Shown: positions 60,097 to 64,000 of the stretch, one piece after another
Numbering within the stretch: position 1 is the first letter of the stretch
How the letters are laid out: each line of letters opens with the position of its first letter
Assembly: GCF_018323985.1 (NCBI RefSeq)
Contig: NZ_AP024590.1
Coordinates: 3,038,001-3,102,000, forward strand
Origin: Enterobacter kobei
Lineage (GTDB): Bacteria > Pseudomonadota > Gammaproteobacteria > Enterobacterales > Enterobacteriaceae
Reading direction: 5' to 3'
Length of the DNA: 64,000 bases
Notes under the pieces: generated by a model
What the model was told of the DNA's origin: nothing
Databases searched by the model: none
The model's input: the letters and a program-made list of their open reading frames with translations, nothing else
Translations under genes and position numbers: made by a program

Positions 60097-61222
60097 TTCT
60101 GCGTTAAGCTGGCGGCGGGTACGTGCGCTGTGCATAAAAGAGACGCGGCAAATCGTGCGCGATCCCAGTAGCTGGCTGATCGCCTTTGTCATTCCGCTGC
60201 TGTTGCTGTTTATCTTCGGTTACGGCATTAACCTTGATTCGAGCAAGCTGCGCGTCGGCGTACTTATGGAGCAACGCAGCGAAGAGGCGCTGGATTTCAC
60301 TCATGCGATGACCGGCTCGCCCTACATAGACGCCACCATCAGCAACAGCCGCCCGCAGCTTATCGAAATGATGCAGGCCGGGCGCATTCGCGGGCTGGTG
60401 GTGATCCCGGTGGATTTCGCCGAAAAAATGGCACGCCCTGGCGATGAGGCGCCCATTCAGGTGATCACCGACGGCAGCGAGCCAAACACCGCGAACTTTG
60501 TACAGGGCTATATGCAGGGTATCTGGCAGCTATGGCAGGCCCAGCGTGCCAGCGATCGCGGCGAGTCTTTTGAACCGCTGATCGACGTGCAGATGCGCTA
60601 CTGGTTTAACCCGGCGGCCATCAGCCAGCATTTTATTATCCCCGGCGCGGTAACCATCATTATGACGGTGATCGGCGCGATCCTGACCTCGCTGGTGGTG
60701 GCGCGAGAGTGGGAGCGCGGCACCATGGAGGCGCTGCTATCCACCGAGGTGACGCGCGGCGAGCTGCTGCTGTGCAAGCTGATCCCCTACTATTTTCTCG
60801 GCATGCTGGCGATGCTGCTGTGCATGCTGGTGTCGGTATTCGTGCTGGGCGTGCCCTACCGCGGCTCGCTGCTGGTGCTGTTTCTGATCACCAGTCTGTT
60901 TTTACTGAGCACACTCGGCATGGGGCTGCTGATTTCCACCATCACCCGCAACCAGTTTAATGCCGCGCAGGTGGCGCTGAACGCCGCGTTTCTACCGTCG
61001 GTAATGCTGTCCGGCTTTATTTTTCAGATCGACAGTATGCCCGCCGCCATCCGCATGGTGACCTACATTATTCCGGCGCGCTATTTCGCCAGCACGCTGC
61101 AAAGCCTGTTTCTGGCAGGAAATATCCCGACGGTGCTGGTGATCAATACGCTGTTTCTGGTGGCCTCGGCGGTGATGTTTATTGGCCTGACGTGGATGAA
61201 AACTAAACGGCGGCTGGATTAA
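60089..61222 (+). CDS. ybhS: ABC-2 type permease YbhS
   Basis: YbhS is one of two membrane subunits of the YbhFSR exporter. The 377-residue product has one N-terminal transmembrane helix, a large extracytoplasmic loop (about 45-170), and five further helices from about 180 on with the ABC-2 features VAREWERGTMEALLSTEVTR near 215 and LFLAGNIPTVL near 340. Two ATGs are available; the one at 60089 is 8 bases after GAGGAG and gives the E. coli length, so it is preferred over 60083. Confidence 0.93.
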   Translation: MSSSALSWRRVRALCIKETRQIVRDPSSWLIAFVIPLLLLFIFGYGINLDSSKLRVGVLMEQRSEEALDFTHAMTGSPYIDATISNSRPQLIEMMQAGRIRGLVVIPVDFAEKMARPGDEAPIQVITDGSEPNTANFVQGYMQGIWQLWQAQRASDRGESFEPLIDVQMRYWFNPAAISQHFIIPGAVTIIMTVIGAILTSLVVAREWERGTMEALLSTEVTRGELLLCKLIPYYFLGMLAMLLCMLVSVFVLGVPYRGSLLVLFLITSLFLLSTLGMGLLISTITRNQFNAAQVALNAAFLPSVMLSGFIFQIDSMPAAIRMVTYIIPARYFASTLQSLFLAGNIPTVLVINTLFLVASAVMFIGLTWMKTKRRLD

Positions 61223-61234
61223 TTCGCAGACACC

Positions 61235-61402
61235 GTAGGCCGGGCAAGACATCGTCGCCGCCCGGCGAAAATAACGGCCACGGTGCAATATTCAACGCCC
61301 GGCGGCGCAGGCTTGCCGGGCCTACACGTTGTAGGCATGTAGGCCGGGCAAACAACGTGCCGCCCGGCGGGTTTTCCCGGGATCGCCGCCACCCGGTATT
61401 AA
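61235..61402. repeat. REP cluster (BIME-like) between ybhS and ybhR
   Basis: Three REP units occupy the 189-base gap: GTAGGCCGGGCAAGAC...GCCCGGCG at 61235-61267, an inverted unit CGCCCGGCGGCGCAGGC...GGGCCTAC at 61296-61325, and a third direct unit at 61339-61370, with a partial copy near 61381-61400. Alternating orientation is typical of BIMEs. The group splits an operon in which the E. coli genes are nearly contiguous. Confidence 0.9.
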
Positions 61403-61411
61403 GGAGATACT

Positions 61412-62518
61412 ATGTTTCACCGACTCTGGACGCTGATCCGTAAAGAGCTACAATCGCTGCTGCGCGAGCCGCAAACCCGCGCCATTCTGGTGCTGCCGGT
61501 GTTGATCCAGGTGCTGCTATTTCCGTTTGCCGCCACGCTGGAGGTCACCAACGCCACCGTTGCCATCTATAACGAAGACAACGGCAAACATGCCATTGAG
61601 CTGACCCAGCGCTTTGCGCGAGCGAAAGCCTTTACGCACGTCATCATGCTTGCCAGCCCGCAGGAGATTAAGCCAACGATTGATCAGCAAAAAGCCCTGC
61701 TGCTGGTGCGCTTCCCGGCGGATTTTTCCCGTAATCTTGATACGTTCCAGCCCGCGCCGATGCAATTGATCCTCGACGGACGAAACTCAAACAGCGCGCA
61801 GATCGCCGCCAACTATTTGCAGCAGATCGTCAAAGATTATCAGCAGGAGTTACTGGGGGATAAGCCAAAACCGAATAACAGCGAACTGGTGGTGCGCAAC
61901 TGGTATAACCCGAACCTCGATTACAAATGGTTTGTCGTGCCATCGCTGATTGCGATGATCACCACCATTGGCGTGATGATTGTCACCTCGCTGTCGGTGG
62001 CGCGCGAGCGGGAACAGGGTACGCTGGATCAGCTGCTGGTGTCGCCGCTGGCCACCTGGCAGATCTTCGTTGGCAAAGCGGTACCGGCGTTAATCGTCGC
62101 CACTTTCCAGGCCACTATCGTGCTGGGCATCGGTATTTTTGCCTATCAGATCCCCTTTGCCGGATCGCTGCTGCTGTTTTATTTCACCATGGTGATTTAC
62201 GGACTGTCGCTGGTGGGCTTCGGGCTGTTGATTTCGTCACTGTGCGCCACCCAGCAGCAGGCGTTTATCGGCGTGTTCGTGTTTATGATGCCGGCGATTT
62301 TACTTTCCGGCTATGTCTCCCCGGTGGAGAACATGCCGATCTGGTTACAGAATCTGACGTGGGTGAATCCGATCCGCCACTTCACCGACATTACCAAGCA
62401 AATCTATCTCAAGGATGCGAGTCTGGGGATCGTGTGGGGAAGTTTGTGGCCGCTACTGGTGATAACGGCCACGACAGGTTCAGCGGCGTACGCGATGTTT
62501 CGTCGTAAAGTGGCCTGA
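61412..62518 (+). CDS. ybhR: ABC-2 type permease YbhR
   Basis: YbhR is the second membrane subunit of the YbhFSR exporter. The 368-residue product (same length as E. coli) has an N-terminal helix (about 20-40), an extracytoplasmic loop (to about 170), and five helices with VAREREQGTLDQLLVSPL near 198 and NPIRHFTDI near 327. AAGGAG precedes the ATG. The REP cluster lies between it and ybhS, so its expression may differ from the rest. Its 3' end overlaps ybhQ by 39 bases on the other strand. Confidence 0.93.
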   Translation: MFHRLWTLIRKELQSLLREPQTRAILVLPVLIQVLLFPFAATLEVTNATVAIYNEDNGKHAIELTQRFARAKAFTHVIMLASPQEIKPTIDQQKALLLVRFPADFSRNLDTFQPAPMQLILDGRNSNSAQIAANYLQQIVKDYQQELLGDKPKPNNSELVVRNWYNPNLDYKWFVVPSLIAMITTIGVMIVTSLSVAREREQGTLDQLLVSPLATWQIFVGKAVPALIVATFQATIVLGIGIFAYQIPFAGSLLLFYFTMVIYGLSLVGFGLLISSLCATQQQAFIGVFVFMMPAILLSGYVSPVENMPIWLQNLTWVNPIRHFTDITKQIYLKDASLGIVWGSLWPLLVITATTGSAAYAMFRRKVA

Positions 62519-62890
62519 TGTTTTATCTTTCATCAGCAGCGAGATGATGGCGGGACCGGCGAGGATCACCACGCCGGCCAGCGCCAGCAGCAGGTTATTT
62601 TGCAGCACGCGGGAGAGCAGCCACAGCACGATCATTGCCGCACCAAAATACCAGGTGGTGGTCAGCTCTTCGAGGAAATCGCCCATCTCGCGCCACTTCG
62701 CCTCGTGATGACGTTGCAGCGCCAGCATCAGGATCACCGTCACGCCATAGACTACGCACAGGCCCAGCCCGACATGCACCAGCGCCTTGCTCATCCAGCC
62801 CATTATCAGCACTGCGACGACCATTAAATGCAACACAATCTGCCAGCAACTTAAGCCTGTTGCGACACGAATACGTTGTTGCCATCTCAT
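62480..62890 (-). CDS. ybhQ: Inner-membrane protein YbhQ
   Basis: YbhQ is a 136-residue membrane protein of unknown function, with four hydrophobic segments (about 20-38, 40-60, 80-95 and 97-115) and short charged ends. The size and sequence match E. coli YbhQ. It is convergent with ybhR, sharing 39 bases, and divergent from ybhP. I see no catalytic motif. Confidence 0.9.
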   Translation of the reverse strand: MRWQQRIRVATGLSCWQIVLHLMVVAVLIMGWMSKALVHVGLGLCVVYGVTVILMLALQRHHEAKWREMGDFLEELTTTWYFGAAMIVLWLLSRVLQNNLLLALAGVVILAGPAIISLLMKDKTSGHFTTKHRVRR

Positions 62891-63023
62891 GGCTTATCTC
62901 CTTAACGGATATTTAACTGTATTGAGAGTACCGGACTTTACGGAAAAATCCGTAAGGCCGCATCTTTTTGTGACAAGGACTACACTTTATTTTCATCAGG
63001 ATAGTGACGCGGGAAGGATAAAA

Positions 63024-63785
63024 ATGACGCAACAAACCCGACAGTTTTCTTTAAAAGTGCTCACCATTAATACGCACAAGGGCTTCACAGCATTTAATAA
63101 ACGCTTCATTTTGCCTGAGTTGCGCGATGCGGTGCGCACCGTCAGCGCAGATATCGTCTGCCTCCAGGAGGTGATGGGCGCGCACGAAGTGCACCCGTTA
63201 CATGTCGAGAACTGGCCGGACACCACGCACTATGAATTCCTCGCCGACACCATGTGGAGCGACTTTGCCTACGGTCGCAACGCAGTCTACCCTGAAGGGC
63301 ACCACGGCAACGCCGTGCTGTCGCGCTATCCGATAGAACATTATGAGAATCGTGATGTGTCAGTGGAAGGCAGCGAGAACCGCGGTCTGCTTTATTGCCG
63401 CATCGTGCCGCCACAGTATGACCGGCCAATCCACGTAATTTGCGTCCATCTGGGCCTGCGCGAGGCGCACCGGCAGGCGCAGCTGGATATGCTGGCCGAG
63501 TGGGTAAATTCCTTCCCTGAGGGCGAGCCGGTAATGGTGGCGGGCGATTTTAACGACTGGCTGCAAAAGGCCAATCGTCCCCTGCAAACGAAGGCCGGGC
63601 TGGAGGAGATCTTCACGCGGGCGCACGGGCGTCCGGCGCGCACCTTCCCGGTCAGTTTTCCTGTGCTACGTCTTGATCGTATTTATGTGAAAAATGCCAG
63701 TGCCAGCGCGCCCACGGCGCTTCCGCTGCGCAACTGGCGTCATTTGTCCGATCATGCGCCCCTGAGCGCGGAGATCCATTTATGA
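63024..63785 (+). CDS. ybhP: Endonuclease/exonuclease/phosphatase-family protein YbhP
   Basis: The 253-residue protein has the EEP (DNase I-like) fold. Conserved motifs are NTHKGF near 18, ADIVCLQEVMG near 43 (metal-binding Glu), VHLGLREAHR near 145, VAGDFNDW near 180 and LSDHAPLSAEI near the end (catalytic His). The frame is open upstream through the ybhQ region, but ATG 63024 with GGAAGG gives the E. coli length. Its stop overlaps the clsB start (ATGA). Co-expression with a cardiolipin synthase hints at a lipid or phosphodiester substrate (inference). Confidence 0.92.
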   Translation: MTQQTRQFSLKVLTINTHKGFTAFNKRFILPELRDAVRTVSADIVCLQEVMGAHEVHPLHVENWPDTTHYEFLADTMWSDFAYGRNAVYPEGHHGNAVLSRYPIEHYENRDVSVEGSENRGLLYCRIVPPQYDRPIHVICVHLGLREAHRQAQLDMLAEWVNSFPEGEPVMVAGDFNDWLQKANRPLQTKAGLEEIFTRAHGRPARTFPVSFPVLRLDRIYVKNASASAPTALPLRNWRHLSDHAPLSAEIHL

Positions 63786-64000
63786 AATGTGGCTGGCGAG
63801 AAGGGAACCGTATCCAGCTTCTGGAGAACGGCGACGAATATTATCCGGCGGTGTTTGATGCTATCGATCATGCACAGCGCAAAGTGATCCTTGAAACCTT
63901 TATCTGGTTTGAAGATGACGTCGGCAAACAGTTGCACGCGGTGATCCTGCGCGCGGCGCAGCGCGGCGTGGATGTCGAAGTATTACTGGACGGCTACGGC
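63782..64000 (+). CDS. clsB: Cardiolipin synthase B (YbhO), 3' end beyond the window
   Basis: Only the first 73 codons are in the window. They match E. coli ClsB: REGNRIQLLENGDEYYPAVF, then KVILETFIWFEDDVGKQLH and a further segment ending VEVLLDGYG, the start of the first phospholipase-D-like domain. ClsB condenses phospholipids to cardiolipin at the inner membrane. The catalytic HKD motifs would lie outside the window. The start codon overlaps the ybhP stop by 4 bases. Confidence 0.92.
   Translation, partial: MKCGWREGNRIQLLENGDEYYPAVFDAIDHAQRKVILETFIWFEDDVGKQLHAVILRAAQRGVDVEVLLDGYG

Noticed and set aside
58381..60192. A long open frame on the minus strand opposite ybhF (about 600 codons)
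   Set aside because: It is the shadow of the GC-rich ybhF gene. Composition is His/Gln/Arg heavy without any domain, and ybhF is clearly real.

Overview
The window is chromosomal DNA of an enterobacterium (Enterobacteriaceae, related to Escherichia, Citrobacter and Enterobacter but not E. coli K-12). The backbone genes ybiT, ldtB, ybiR, mntR, mntS, opgE, ompX, rhtA, dps, glnHPQ, ybiO, rlmF, ybiI, ybiJ, ybiB, dinG, rhlE, cecR, ybhGFSR, ybhQ, ybhP and clsB follow the E. coli order, and their products match the E. coli proteins almost residue for residue. No tRNA, rRNA, CRISPR array, transposase or integrase was seen. Family and E. coli comparisons are from memory; no search was run.

Layout. 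(1) 1-13.9 kb: a complete ycjMNOPQRSTUV-ompG gene set on the minus strand with the convergent LacI-type regulator ycjW, which is cut by the window edge. It encodes uptake of a glucoside through the OmpG porin and an ABC transporter, guloside/glucoside interconversion (YcjQRS), and phosphorolysis to beta-glucose-1-phosphate and then glucose-6-phosphate (YcjM, YcjT, YcjU). In E. coli this set lies elsewhere (psp region) and ycjV is broken in K-12. (2) 13.9-16.7 kb: ybiT and ldtB. (3) 16.7-33.9 kb: about 17 kb absent between ldtB and ybiR in E. coli. It is built of modules: a GntR/PTS EIIC/GH1 operon; a GC-rich hairpin-rich element; a six-gene unit joining a UhpABC-like sensory system to an AfuABC-type (hexose-phosphate) ABC transporter; a lone aldo/keto reductase; and an EmrA-EmrB-outer-membrane-factor efflux operon. 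(4) 33.9-51.1 kb: backbone covering manganese homeostasis (mntR, mntS), envelope (opgE, ompX), threonine/homoserine export (rhtA), stress (dps), glutamine import (glnHPQ), mechanosensing (ybiO), rRNA methylation (rlmF) and DNA repair (dinG). The stretch where E. coli has fiu, ybiX and mcbA holds a flavin-reductase-like gene, and ybiC is absent. (5) 51.1-55.0 kb: an inserted GntR/PTS EIICB/GH4 operon for a phosphorylated alpha-glucoside. (6) 55.0-64 kb: rhlE, the cecR-ybhGFSR efflux operon, ybhQ, ybhP and the start of clsB.

Three separate accessory carbohydrate systems and one hexose-phosphate uptake system lie within about 55 kb and all feed glucose-phosphates into glycolysis. Readable regulatory sites include a MntR box at mntS, a LexA box at dinG, NtrC sites and a sigma-54 promoter at glnH, a consensus CRP site at ybiJ, and perfect palindromes upstream of the GH1/PTS operon and of cecR. 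The most unusual parts are the hairpin-rich element at 20.4-20.6 kb, the sensor-coupled Afu/Uhp unit, the PTS operon with no EIIA or EIIB gene, and REP elements placed between genes of the afu and ybh operons.
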